DNA of 41,305 nt. It comes from JAQBXX01 sp947085325 (GTDB taxonomy: Bacteria; Pseudomonadota; Gammaproteobacteria; SURF-13). Under the pieces are notes generated by a model that saw nothing but the letters and a program-made list of their open reading frames with translations, was not told where the DNA came from and ran no database searches. The stretch lies in contig CAMTVY010000021.1 in the NCBI GenBank assembly GCA_947085325.1, positions 1 to 41,305 on the forward strand, written 5' to 3'. Position 1 is the first letter of the stretch. Every line of letters begins with the position of its first letter. Positions 1 through 9,777 of the stretch are shown here, piece by piece. Position numbers and translations under genes: made by a program.

Positions 1-1416
1 ACGGTTGAGATCCATAAACAGGATCGCCACCCGCTGCCCATGCCGTTCGGCATCGGCCAAAGCCTGGTTCAGACGATCCATGAACAGCGCCCGGTTGGGC
101 AGCCCGGTCAGCGGGTCGTAGAAGGCGAGCTGCTCGATGCGCGCCTCATGGGCTTTACGTTCGGCGATATCGGTCATGGTGCCGATGTAGCGGGTGATCA
201 CCCCTTTTTCGTTGCGCACGGCGGCAAGCGACATCCACACGGGATGAATCTCGCCCGATTTGCGCCGGTTCCAGACTTCCCCTTGCCAGTGGCCGTCCTT
301 GGCAACGTGTTCCCACATCGCGCGGAAGAAGGTCGCATCGTGCCGCCCGGATTTCAGGATGCTTAGCGTGTTCCCGATCGCTTCTTCGCGCGCATAACCC
401 GTCATCTGCGTGAAAGCACGGTTCGCGGTGAGGACGACGCGCCGCCCGGCGTCCGTGATGACCACGGCATCGGTGCTTTGCTCGAACACCACGGCGGCAA
501 GGCGCAACTCCTCTTCCGCGCGCTTGTGCTCGGTGACGTCTTCCACGACCACCAGCAGGCGGTCTTCTTCTTCTTCTTCTTCTTCTTCCGCAAGCCGGAT
601 TCCAGCGATGGTAAGGCGCAGCCGTTTTTCGCCCAGCGCGGCGTCAATGCCGTGCAAGGCCATCCCGCTGGCGAGGACGGATTGCGCCTGTTGGCGCAGA
701 TCGGGCAGCGGCAGGAGGTCTTCGAGTTCGCGCCCGGAGACGTCTTCTCCGTTCTTCAGTCCGGACATCTCGCGCAAGGAGCGGTTGACGCTCTGCACCT
801 TGAGGGCGTTGTTCACCACTATCAGCCCGGCGGGCAGGCTGGCAATGATGTCCTCGGCGTAGCGCTTGAGGCCGAGGATGGTGCGCCGGTCGGCCTGGAT
901 ATAGGTGTCGAGGGCAAGCCCCATGTCCAGGAACACAATCTTCTGCAGCGCGTGGTAGGTGGCGAGAAACTGGTCCGGGTCGTCACCCAGCAAGCGCCAC
1001 AGCTCGGGCAGCAGTCCAACGAGGTACTTGCTGTAGGCGCCGATGTACCACTTGGGTTCAAGCCCGATGTGCTGATGGACGACGCCTACGCGCAGGCGGC
1101 GGAGAATGTATCCGGGGCCGTAGTCGCCCGCGGTCAGGCTGTCGAAGTAGGCCGCCTGGGACTGCTTCAGGCGCTCCAGGGCCTGGGGATCGGAGATGAA
1201 ACGGCGGGTTTCCTCGAACTGAATGAGATGGGCGTAAAAGTCGTCCACGAAGCGCCGCGATACATTTTGCAGGCGCGCGTGCAGCTCCGTGAGCAACCTG
1301 ATATCGGTTTCGTCGAACTCCAGGAATTCCTTGCGCCGGGCGATCTCTTGCGCGTCAATCCCGATCGCCCGGGCCAGCGCGGCGACGGCCTCGTCTTTGT
1401 GCAATATTTTTCCCAT
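1..1416 (-). CDS. Globin-coupled sensor diguanylate cyclase (globin-PAS-PAS-GGDEF), C-terminus outside the window
   Basis: The minus frame is open for 472 codons from ATG 1416 to the window edge, so the protein is partial. Residues 1-165 form a sensor globin (protoglobin) domain. The motif VVHQHIGL places the proximal heme histidine at about H114, followed by the typical KWYIGAY. A PAS-like domain (about 190-300) and a second PAS domain (about 305-425, ending in TDIAERKAHE) follow. FYDPLTGLPNR (from about 432) and FMDLNR open a GGDEF domain, whose catalytic signature lies beyond the edge. Family knowledge: such proteins sense O2 (or another heme ligand) and make c-di-GMP in the cytosol. AAGGAG at 1432-1437 is a distant ribosome site (15 nt). 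Eight consecutive Glu codons (277-284) sit at the end of the first PAS. Whether the cyclase is active, or an EAL domain follows, cannot be seen. Confidence 0.9.
   Translation of the reverse strand, partial: MGKILHKDEAVAALARAIGIDAQEIARRKEFLEFDETDIRLLTELHARLQNVSRRFVDDFYAHLIQFEETRRFISDPQALERLKQSQAAYFDSLTAGDYGPGYILRRLRVGVVHQHIGLEPKWYIGAYSKYLVGLLPELWRLLGDDPDQFLATYHALQKIVFLDMGLALDTYIQADRRTILGLKRYAEDIIASLPAGLIVVNNALKVQSVNRSLREMSGLKNGEDVSGRELEDLLPLPDLRQQAQSVLASGMALHGIDAALGEKRLRLTIAGIRLAEEEEEEEEDRLLVVVEDVTEHKRAEEELRLAAVVFEQSTDAVVITDAGRRVVLTANRAFTQMTGYAREEAIGNTLSILKSGRHDATFFRAMWEHVAKDGHWQGEVWNRRKSGEIHPVWMSLAAVRNEKGVITRYIGTMTDIAERKAHEARIEQLAFYDPLTGLPNRALFMDRLNQALADAERHGQRVAILFMDLNR
565..588 (-). repeat. 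(GAA)8 trinucleotide microsatellite inside the diguanylate cyclase gene
   Basis: Eight uninterrupted TTC triplets on the plus strand read as eight GAA codons (Glu277-Glu284) in the minus-strand gene. They lie just before the last strand of the first PAS domain. Length changes by slippage would stay in frame and alter a linker rather than switch the gene off. Confidence 0.9.
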
Positions 1417-1655
1417 ACTTGAACGGTACTACTCCTTGACTATATTACCGCTACCTTTACGTGTTCTTGTTCATTCTTTGCATCGGATTTCGCTACGCCC
1501 CTTCGCAGCCTGCCCTCTTTCTCACGGGCTCATGCGATTGTACAGCGGTGGCGCGCCGCAGGTTTAGCAAAACACCCGGTACAACTCCCCTCCACCCAGC
1601 ACCATCCATCGCTAATCAGGCGAGACTACACCCGCGTGGCCCCATCGGTGATGTG

Positions 1656-1693
1656 GCGATGGATGGCAGCGCGTTGCCGCTGCTATCCATCGC
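1656..1693. repeat. 16-bp inverted repeat with 6-nt loop
   Basis: The arms are 1656-1671 and 1678-1693. They pair at all 16 positions if one G-U pair (1665/1684, plus-strand RNA) is allowed. No T-run follows on either strand, so it is not a standard intrinsic terminator. Function unknown. Confidence 0.7.
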
Positions 1694-1861
1694 GGTTGCT
1701 GAGCCATTCTTTAGCAGCTTGAGGAAAGAACGTATTAAACGTAAGGTTTATCCAGTCAGGGAGGAAACATCAAGTCAGAAACGTTTAGTTGTACATCTTA
1801 CACGCACCTTGTTTTCCGTTTCAAAGTACCTGGTAAAAGCTCTATAACTAATTGTTTTAGT

Positions 1862-1889
1862 TGGTGCCAGGAGCCGGAATCTGACCGGC
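1862..1889 (-). other. tRNA 3'-half-like remnant (T-arm, acceptor strand, ACCA)
   Basis: On the minus strand a 5-bp stem GCCGG/CCGGC (1885-1889 with 1873-1877) closes a 7-nt loop TCAGATT. A 7-nt acceptor-like strand TCCTGGC (1872-1866), then A and CCA (1865-1862), follow. These are exactly the spacings of a tRNA 3' half with encoded CCA. The loop departs from the canonical TTCRANY at two positions, and no matching D or anticodon arm is seen upstream, so it is not an intact tRNA. A 6-bp hairpin (AACTAA 1846-1851 / TTAGTT 1857-1862) abuts its end. It could be a decayed tRNA, an attachment-site scar or chance. Confidence 0.35.
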
Positions 1890-1992
1890 ATAGCCGTAAG
1901 GCCGAGGGATTTGCTGACCGGGTGTGGGGAGACAGATGGTTTGAAGTGGCCTGTATGGCTAGCCTGCTGGCGCTGGCCCGCTAGAAATTAAG

Positions 1993-2018
1993 AAGGGCTA
2001 ACAGAGAAGCAACCCCTT
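1993..2018 (-). terminator. Weak candidate terminator after tRNA-Arg
   Basis: On the minus strand, 8 nt after the tRNA-Arg CCA, AAGGG and CCCTT arms enclose a 16-nt loop, followed by the T-rich CTTAATTTC. The stem is short, so this is only a possible end for the csrA/tRNA transcript. Confidence 0.25.
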
Positions 2019-2025
2019 GATTAAA

Positions 2026-2102
2026 TGGCGCGCCCGGAGAGATTCGAACTCCCGACCGCCTGGTTCGTAGCCAGGTACTCTATCCAACTGAGCTACGGGC
2101 GC
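2026..2102 (-). tRNA. tRNA-Arg (anticodon ACG)
   Basis: A full 77-nt cloverleaf. The acceptor GCGCCCG (2102-2096) pairs with CGGGCGC (2036-2030). The D-arm is AGCTCAGTTGGATAGAG and the anticodon stem CCTGG/CCAGG closes loop CTACGAA with anticodon ACG. The T-loop is TTCGAAT, and discriminator G plus CCA are encoded (2029-2026). The A34 anticodon needs TadA deamination to inosine to read CGU/CGC/CGA. It lies 69 nt after tRNA-Ser, the same order as serV-argV next to csrA in E. coli. Confidence 0.98.
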
Positions 2103-2171
2103 GTTGTGCAAAACTGAACTGCTGATTTTAACGATTTTCCGAGGCTTCGTCTCTAGCTTTGGATGTAAAGA

Positions 2172-2264
2172 TGGCGGAGAGAGAGGGATTCGAACCCTCG
2201 ATGGAGTTTTAAGCCCCATACTCCCTTAGCAGGGGAGCGCCTTCGACCACTCGGCCATCTCTCC
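2172..2264 (-). tRNA. tRNA-Ser (anticodon GCU)
   Basis: A 93-nt class II tRNA. The acceptor GGAGAGA pairs with the sequence before GCCA. The anticodon stem CTCCC/GGGAG holds loop CTGCTAA (anticodon GCU, reading AGC/AGU). A long variable arm, T-loop TTCGAAT and encoded CCA follow. It sits between csrA and tRNA-Arg and has a strong -10 box just upstream (2278-2283). Confidence 0.98.
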
Positions 2265-2277
2265 GTAATGCTCGCGC

Positions 2278-2306
2278 ATTATACCTGTCTGCGCGTATAA
2301 ATTCGC
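2278..2306 (-). promoter_or_regulatory. tRNA promoter with consensus -10 and GC-rich discriminator
   Basis: On the minus strand a perfect TATAAT (2283-2278) is followed by GCGCGAG, placing the start about 7 nt before the tRNA-Ser 5' end. The -35 is poor (CGAATT, 2305-2300, 16-bp spacing). A GC-rich discriminator is typical of stringently controlled stable-RNA promoters. It fills the gap between the csrA stop and the tRNA. Confidence 0.55.
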
Positions 2307-2516
2307 CTATCTCTGGTCTCCATCAGGAGCCGGAGTGGTGGCTTCGGAGGCGTCGTCGTTGCGGATGCGCTCGTAAATCTCCTGACGGTGCACTGTTATG
2401 TCTTTGGGCGCATTGACGCCGATACGCACCTGGCTGCCCTTGATCCCCAGCACCGTCACCGTCACTTGATTCCCGATCATCAGGGTTTCCCCTACACGTC
2501 GCGTCAAAATAAGCAT
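2307..2516 (-). CDS. csrA: Carbon storage regulator CsrA/RsmA
   Basis: A 69-residue RNA-binding global regulator that binds GGA motifs in mRNA leaders and blocks translation. It starts MLILTRRVGE and carries the conserved core through VRIGVNAPK and the C-terminal RQEIYERI helix; the tail after residue 54 is variable. The start at 2516 is preferred over upstream in-frame codons because AAGGAG (2529-2524) lies 7 nt before it and the family always begins at this Met. It follows lysC by 79 nt and precedes two tRNA genes, the usual gammaproteobacterial context. Confidence 0.97.
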   Translation of the reverse strand: MLILTRRVGETLMIGNQVTVTVLGIKGSQVRIGVNAPKDITVHRQEIYERIRNDDASEATTPAPDGDQR

Positions 2517-2595
2517 CGTCTGACTCCTTGTGCCAAGTCCGCCTGCCTTTGTGCTGCCCGTATGCTTATGCTGGCGGCACGCTGTTGTTCTGTTG

Positions 2596-3822
2596 CTAAG
2601 CTGGGGGGGGCTGCTCGAGGTTGAAGGCCTTGTGCAGTGCGCGCACGGCAAGTTCCAGATATTTTTCGTCGATGACCACCGAAATCTTGATTTCGGAGGT
2701 GGAGATCATGCGGATGTTGATGCCTTCGGCGGCCAGTGTCTGGAACATCTGGCTGGCAATCCCGGCATGCGAGCGCATGCCGACACCGATGATCGATACC
2801 TTGATGATATGGTTATCGCCATGAACCTCGCGCGCGCCCATTTCCCTGGCGGTTTTCCTTACGGTATCAAGCGCCTTGTCATAGTCGTTGCGGTGTACGG
2901 TAAAGGTGAAATCGGTGAGGCCATGATCGCCGACGTTCTGCACGATCATGTCTACTTCGATGTTGGCCGTGGCGATGGGGCCGAGTATGCGATGGGCGAT
3001 ACCCGGCTGGTCAGGCACACCGGCCACAGTAAGCTTGGCCTCATCGCGGTTGGCGGTAACGCCGGAAATCAGGGCTTGTTCCATGTTGGCTTCCTCATTG
3101 GTGATCAAGGTGCCACTGCCTTCCTCGAACGAGGACAATACGCGCAAGGGCACGTTATATTTTCCCGCAAACTCTACTGAGCGGATCTGCAATACTTTGG
3201 CGCCGAGACTGGCCATCTCCAGCATTTCCTCGAAGGTAATGCGCTCCAGACGCCGTGCCTTGGGCTCGATGCGCGGATCGGCGGTATAGACGCCATCCAC
3301 ATCGGTGTAAATCTGGCACTCGTCGGCCTTGAGTGCAGCGGCCAGAGCGACGGCTGTGGTATCCGAGCCGCCGCGTCCGAGCGTGGTGATGTTGTCATGC
3401 TCGTCCACACCCTGAAAGCCCGCCACCACGACTACGCGGCCTGCTTTCAAGTCGCTCAGAATGCGCTCGGCGCCGATATCCATGATGCGCGCCTTGGTGT
3501 GCACGCTGTTGGTGCGGATGCAGACTTGTGCGCCAGTATAGGAGCGTGCCTGGCAGCCGCGCTTGGTGAGTGCGATGGTGAGTAGTGCGATAGTGACCTG
3601 CTCACCAGTGGCCAGCAGCACGTCCAGTTCGCGCTCATTGGGGCGCGGATCCAGCTCTTTGGCAAGCTTGGCGAGGCGATCGGTCTCGCCGCTCATGGCG
3701 GAGACCACGACCACCACCTCGTGGCCTTGCGCGCGGGATTTGATTATCTTCTCGGCAACGTGGGCGATGCGCTCTGGACTGCCGACGGAGGTGCCACCGA
3801 ATTTCTGTACGATTAAAGACAT
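2596..3822 (-). CDS. lysC: Aspartate kinase
   Basis: Phosphorylates aspartate in the first step to lysine, threonine, methionine and diaminopimelate. The 408 residues begin MSLIVQKFGGTSVG, with the catalytic KFGGTS at 7-12. The kinase domain covers about 1-245, including GRGGSDTTA and the TDVDGVYTADPR nucleotide-site motif. Two ACT domains (about 265-340 and 345-405) give feedback control, probably by lysine and/or threonine. The length fits the monofunctional class with two ACT repeats. The gene begins 17 nt after alaS and is probably cotranscribed with it. No strong Shine-Dalgarno is visible. Confidence 0.97.
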   Translation of the reverse strand: MSLIVQKFGGTSVGSPERIAHVAEKIIKSRAQGHEVVVVVSAMSGETDRLAKLAKELDPRPNERELDVLLATGEQVTIALLTIALTKRGCQARSYTGAQVCIRTNSVHTKARIMDIGAERILSDLKAGRVVVVAGFQGVDEHDNITTLGRGGSDTTAVALAAALKADECQIYTDVDGVYTADPRIEPKARRLERITFEEMLEMASLGAKVLQIRSVEFAGKYNVPLRVLSSFEEGSGTLITNEEANMEQALISGVTANRDEAKLTVAGVPDQPGIAHRILGPIATANIEVDMIVQNVGDHGLTDFTFTVHRNDYDKALDTVRKTAREMGAREVHGDNHIIKVSIIGVGMRSHAGIASQMFQTLAAEGINIRMISTSEIKISVVIDEKYLELAVRALHKAFNLEQPPPA

Positions 3823-3839
3823 GCGTGCGTGTGCTATGT

Positions 3840-6443
<2,604 letters not shown>

Positions 6444-6535
6444 GTTACTGTCCGTGTGGTGTTAGTCCATGTCCCGCGCTGTGCTGTAGATGAAAGCCAC
6501 CGCTCGTCAACGGGGCAGTGCAGCCCTTCGGCCTG

Positions 6536-6991
6536 TCAGTCTACGTCCCAGGTGTCATCATCTTTCAAAACCATTGCTGCCTGTTCGCGGGTGAATCCAC
6601 GTGCCGCGAGAAAACGCGTCTGACGCGCGCGCTCCGCAAGGCTGGCTGGCAGCGGGTGTCCAAAGCGCTTGCGGCGTGCTTCTGCTGCGTGCTTGCGCCA
6701 GGCCGGGTCACTGCTGTGTACATGTTGTGCGATCAAGGCCTTGTCGATGCCGCGCTCACGCAACGCCGCCGCGATATGCAAAGGGCCATAGCCTCTGGCC
6801 GTGCGCGCGTGCACATACATCTCGGTAAAACGCGCGTCGCTCAGCAGTTTATCACGGACAAGGGCGCTTATTGCGGTGTCGATATCTGCGACAGGGTGGC
6901 CCTTGTCCAGCAGCTTGCGACGCAGTTCATGTGCGCTATGTTCGCGCCGGGCAAGCAGATCCAGGGCCTTGGCGAGGGTCTCAGTCTTCAA
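6536..6991 (-). CDS. recX: RecA regulator RecX
   Basis: A small all-helical protein (151 residues) that binds RecA filaments and usually limits RecA activity. The three-helix repeat signature is visible in LLARREHSAHELRRKL and in the later repeats (LSDARFTEMYVH; RFLAARGFTREQAAMVL). No ATG lies near the N-terminus. The start is TTG at 6991, inside the last codons of recA, giving an 11-nt overlap. Translation is therefore probably coupled to recA and kept low by the weak start. Confidence 0.92.
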   Translation of the reverse strand: MKTETLAKALDLLARREHSAHELRRKLLDKGHPVADIDTAISALVRDKLLSDARFTEMYVHARTARGYGPLHIAAALRERGIDKALIAQHVHSSDPAWRKHAAEARRKRFGHPLPASLAERARQTRFLAARGFTREQAAMVLKDDDTWDVD

Positions 6992-8009
6992 CCTCGACCG
7001 CTTCCTGTACGGCGGGCACCTTCACGAGCAGTTTGGCACGGATTTTGGCCTCGATTTCCCGCGCGGTATCCGGGTGTTCCTTGAGGTAGTTGCGTACGTT
7101 GTCCTTGCCCTGGCCGATGCGGTTGCCGTCATAGCTGTACCAGGTGCCTGCTTTCTCGACGACGCCGGTCTGGCTGCCGAGTTCGATCAGCTCACCTGCG
7201 CGCGAGATGCCCTCGCCATAGTAAATTTCAAACTCTGCCTGCTTGAAGGGCGGGGCCACCTTGTTCTTGACTACCTTCACCCGGGTCTCGCTGCCCACCA
7301 CTTCGTCACCTTTCTTGATGGCGCCGATGCGGCGGATATCGAGCCGGACCGAGGCGTAAAACTTGAGCGCGTTGCCGCCGGTGGTGGTTTCGGGGTTGCC
7401 GAACATGACGCCGATCTTCATGCGGATCTGGTTGATGAAAATCACCAGCGTGTTGGAACGCTTGATGTTGGCGGTGAGCTTGCGCAGCGCCTGCGACATG
7501 AGGCGCGCCTGCAGGCCCATATGCGAATCGCCCATCTCGCCTTCGATTTCCGCCTTGGGCGTGAGCGCGGCGACGGAGTCGATCACCACGATGTCTACGG
7601 CGCCGGAGCGCACCAGCATGTCGGTGATTTCCAGCGCCTGTTCGCCGGTGTCGGGTTGCGACACCAGCAGGTCGTCCACATTGACGCCCAGCTTCTGCGC
7701 GTATTGCGGGTCGAGCGCGTGCTCGGCATCCACAAACGCTGCGGTGCCGCCCAGTTTCTGGGCCTCGGCAATGACTTGCAGGGTCAGGGTGGTTTTGCCG
7801 GAGGATTCCGGACCATAGATTTCAACCACGCGCCCGCGCGGCAGGCCGCCGATGCCAAGCGCTATATCGAGCCCAAGCGAGCCGGTGGAAATGGCCTCCA
7901 CGTCGCGTACCGCGCCAGCATCGCCCATGCGCATTACTGCGCCCTTGCCATACTGCTTTTCGATCTGGCCCAGCGCTGCGCTCAAGGCCTTTTTCTTGTT
8001 GTCTTCCAT
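6981..8009 (-). CDS. recA: Recombinase RecA
   Basis: DNA strand exchange, recombinational repair and LexA coprotease. The 342 residues start MEDNKKKALSAALGQIEKQY. Walker A GPESSGKT is at 66-73, with Walker B VIDSVAAL and the L2 loop NPETTTGGNALKFYAS. The acidic C-terminus ends VEVED. GGAG (8020-8017) stands 7 nt before the ATG. It lies 60 nt after the suhB stop on the same strand, and recX overlaps its end. No LexA operator of the gammaproteobacterial CTGT-N8-ACAG type is visible in the 60-nt gap. Confidence 0.99.
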   Translation of the reverse strand: MEDNKKKALSAALGQIEKQYGKGAVMRMGDAGAVRDVEAISTGSLGLDIALGIGGLPRGRVVEIYGPESSGKTTLTLQVIAEAQKLGGTAAFVDAEHALDPQYAQKLGVNVDDLLVSQPDTGEQALEITDMLVRSGAVDIVVIDSVAALTPKAEIEGEMGDSHMGLQARLMSQALRKLTANIKRSNTLVIFINQIRMKIGVMFGNPETTTGGNALKFYASVRLDIRRIGAIKKGDEVVGSETRVKVVKNKVAPPFKQAEFEIYYGEGISRAGELIELGSQTGVVEKAGTWYSYDGNRIGQGKDNVRNYLKEHPDTAREIEAKIRAKLLVKVPAVQEAVEVED

Positions 8010-8069
8010 AGCTTTACTCCATTACGGCACAACATCAAAGTATCCCATAGATTCCGCCCTGCGGCAGGA

Positions 8070-8867
8070 CTATTTTCGGATGCCGGGGGTGAGGTGCGGT
8101 GTGATGGTTTTCAGCAGGGCCTCGTAGACTTTGGGGGCGCCAGCCACGATGTTGCCGGTCTCCAGAAACTGGTCGTTACCGCTGAAATCACTCACCCGTC
8201 CGCCCGCTTCCTGGATCAGCAGGGCGCCTGCCGCCATGTCCCATGAGCTGAGGCCGATCTCCCAGAAACCATCCATGCGCCCTGCGGCGACGTAGGCCAG
8301 ATCCAGCGCAGCGGATCCGGGGCGGCGAATGCCGGCAGTGAGCAGCGTGAGTTCGTGAAACATCTTCAGATAGGCGTCGAGGTGCTCGGTATTGCGAAAC
8401 GGAAAGCCGGTGCCGAGCAGCGCGCCGTCCAGGCCCTTGAGCCGGGTGACCCGCAGGCGCCGCCCGTTTAGCTGTGCGCCCGCGCCTTTGCTGGCGGTGT
8501 AGAGTTCCTGGCGCATCGGGTCATACACCACGGCGTGTTCCAGCTTGCCCTTGTGGGTGAGCGCAATCGAGACGGCAAACTGGGGGAAGCCATGCAGAAA
8601 GTTGGTGGTGCCGTCGAGCGGGTCGATGATCCACTGATACTCATCGCCTTCGTGCAGGCCACTCTCTTCGGCCAGAATGGAGTGGCTGGGATAGGCCTTG
8701 CGGATCACCTTGACGATCGCCTGCTCGGCCAGCAGGTCAACCTCGCTGACAAAGTCATTTTTGCTTTTCTGCGTGATCTCGAAGCTGTCCAGACGTTCGA
8801 CCGAGCGCGCAATGAGGTTGCCGGCGGCCCGTGCAGCGCTTACCGCGATGTTGAGTAGGGGATGCAT
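8070..8867 (-). CDS. suhB: Inositol-1-monophosphatase family protein SuhB
   Basis: A Mg2+-dependent phosphatase of the FIG superfamily; in E. coli SuhB is also part of the rRNA antitermination complex. The 265 residues carry all metal-site motifs: AEESG, then DPLDGTTNF and SWDMAAGALLIQEAGG near the C-terminus. The leader contains one arm of the heptamer inverted repeat shared with trmJ, leaving a pyrimidine-rich run and no Shine-Dalgarno before ATG 8867. recA follows 60 nt downstream on the same strand. Confidence 0.95.
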   Translation of the reverse strand: MHPLLNIAVSAARAAGNLIARSVERLDSFEITQKSKNDFVSEVDLLAEQAIVKVIRKAYPSHSILAEESGLHEGDEYQWIIDPLDGTTNFLHGFPQFAVSIALTHKGKLEHAVVYDPMRQELYTASKGAGAQLNGRRLRVTRLKGLDGALLGTGFPFRNTEHLDAYLKMFHELTLLTAGIRRPGSAALDLAYVAAGRMDGFWEIGLSSWDMAAGALLIQEAGGRVSDFSGNDQFLETGNIVAGAPKVYEALLKTITPHLTPGIRK

Positions 8868-8880
8868 TCTTTAAGAACCA

Positions 8881-8993
8881 GGGAAAAGATACAAGATACA
8901 AGACACAAGGGAAAAAATACAGACTTGGGCTGTAAGCCCGGCTGTTCGTCATCTTTCTTTACCCTTGTATCTTGTATCTTGTATCTTGTATCT
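8881..8993. repeat. Heptamer inverted-repeat spacer between suhB and trmJ
   Basis: The left side reads as in-phase 7-mers from 8881: GGGAAAA, GATACAA, GATACAA, GACACAA, GGGAAAA, AATACAG. The right side is TTGTATC four times (8965-8992). Arms 8887-8911 and 8962-8986 pair at 24 of 25 positions around a 50-nt loop. The loop holds AAAAAATACAG, also present in the guaB/guaA spacer. The right arm ends one base before the trmJ ATG. On the other strand the left arm leads to suhB, so both divergent genes get a pyrimidine-heptamer leader. Confidence 0.9.
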
Positions 8994-9707
8994 ATGCTTT
9001 CTAATATCCGCATCGTCCTGGTGAACACCAGTCACCCCGGCAACATCGGGGCCTGCGCGCGCGCCATGAAGACCATGGGCCTGAGTGCGCTGTATCTGGT
9101 GCAGCCGAGGACGTTCCCGAGCGAGGAGGCGACTGCGCGCGCAGCGGGTGCGGACGACATTCTGCTAAATGCCAGCGTGTGCGATTCGCTGGAGCAGGCC
9201 TTGAGCGGCTGTGTTTTGGTGATAGGATCGAGCGCGCGTGCGCGCACTATCGAGTGGCCCCTGCTGACCCCGCGCGAGTGCGCGTCGCGTCTGGTGCAAG
9301 AGGCGGCGCACGCGCCGGTGGCGCTGGTGTTCGGGCGCGAGCACTCCGGTTTGTCGAACGCGGAACTGGATCGCTGCCACTTTCTCACGCGTATTCCGGC
9401 GAACCCGGCCTTCGCCTCGCTCAATATTGCCTCTGCGGTGCAGGTGTTTGCGTATGAAATTTTGCTGGCCCACGGCGCGCCGCCGCGCGCCGCCGAAGAG
9501 CACAGTCCAGTCGGTGTGGAGCAGATGGAGCTGTTTTACACCCATATCGAGCAGGTACTGGTACAGATCGGATTCCTCAATCCGCGCCAGCCCAAAAAAC
9601 TCATGCGCCGCCTGCGACGGCTGTTTGGCCGCGCGCGCCCCGATCAGAATGAAATCAACATCCTGCGGGGCATGCTGACCGAGATCGAGCGCAAGCAGAC
9701 AGGTTAG
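8994..9707 (+). CDS. trmJ: tRNA (cytidine/uridine-2'-O-)-methyltransferase TrmJ
   Basis: A SPOUT-class SAM-dependent enzyme that 2'-O-methylates position 32 of several tRNAs. The 237 residues start MLSNIRIVLVNTSHPGNIG. ARAMKTMGL follows, and the knot-region motifs LVFGREHSGLSNAEL and FASLNIASAVQVFAYE are present. The open frame extends 44 codons upstream, but that part is the heptamer-repeat spacer, so ATG 8994 is chosen. There is no Shine-Dalgarno. It lies next to cysE and iscR, as in many beta- and gammaproteobacteria. Confidence 0.95.
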   Translation: MLSNIRIVLVNTSHPGNIGACARAMKTMGLSALYLVQPRTFPSEEATARAAGADDILLNASVCDSLEQALSGCVLVIGSSARARTIEWPLLTPRECASRLVQEAAHAPVALVFGREHSGLSNAELDRCHFLTRIPANPAFASLNIASAVQVFAYEILLAHGAPPRAAEEHSPVGVEQMELFYTHIEQVLVQIGFLNPRQPKKLMRRLRRLFGRARPDQNEINILRGMLTEIERKQTG

Positions 9708-9777
9708 CCCCCTATATTTCGCCCGGCCTCTGGTAGTACACTATAGATAATTGATTTAATGAGTATTTAACGCGACC

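Larger units (their letters stand above)
1417..2025. other. Gene-free interval with several hairpins, between the cyclase gene and tRNA-Arg
   Basis: About 600 nt without a credible gene. The open frames here (for example plus strand 1461-1847) have no recognisable domain, no good ribosome site and odd composition. The interval lies downstream of the 3' end of tRNA-Arg, a place where integrated elements often leave scars. It contains a 16-bp hairpin (1656-1693), a 6-bp hairpin (1846-1862) and a tRNA-3'-half-like sequence (1862-1889), listed separately. No transposase or integrase remnant is recognisable. Confidence 0.5.

Noticed and set aside
478..1422. 314-codon plus-strand frame over the diguanylate cyclase gene
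   Set aside because: It is the antisense shadow of a minus-strand gene with unmistakable globin, PAS and GGDEF motifs; its own translation has no domain.
1461..1847. 128-codon plus-strand frame in the gene-free stretch
   Set aside because: No ribosome site, no recognisable domain, contains the 16-bp hairpin and reads as low-quality sequence.
8881..8993. CRISPR-like array
   Set aside because: The repeat unit is only 7 nt, directly adjoining without spacers, and arranged as an inverted repeat; no cas gene is present.
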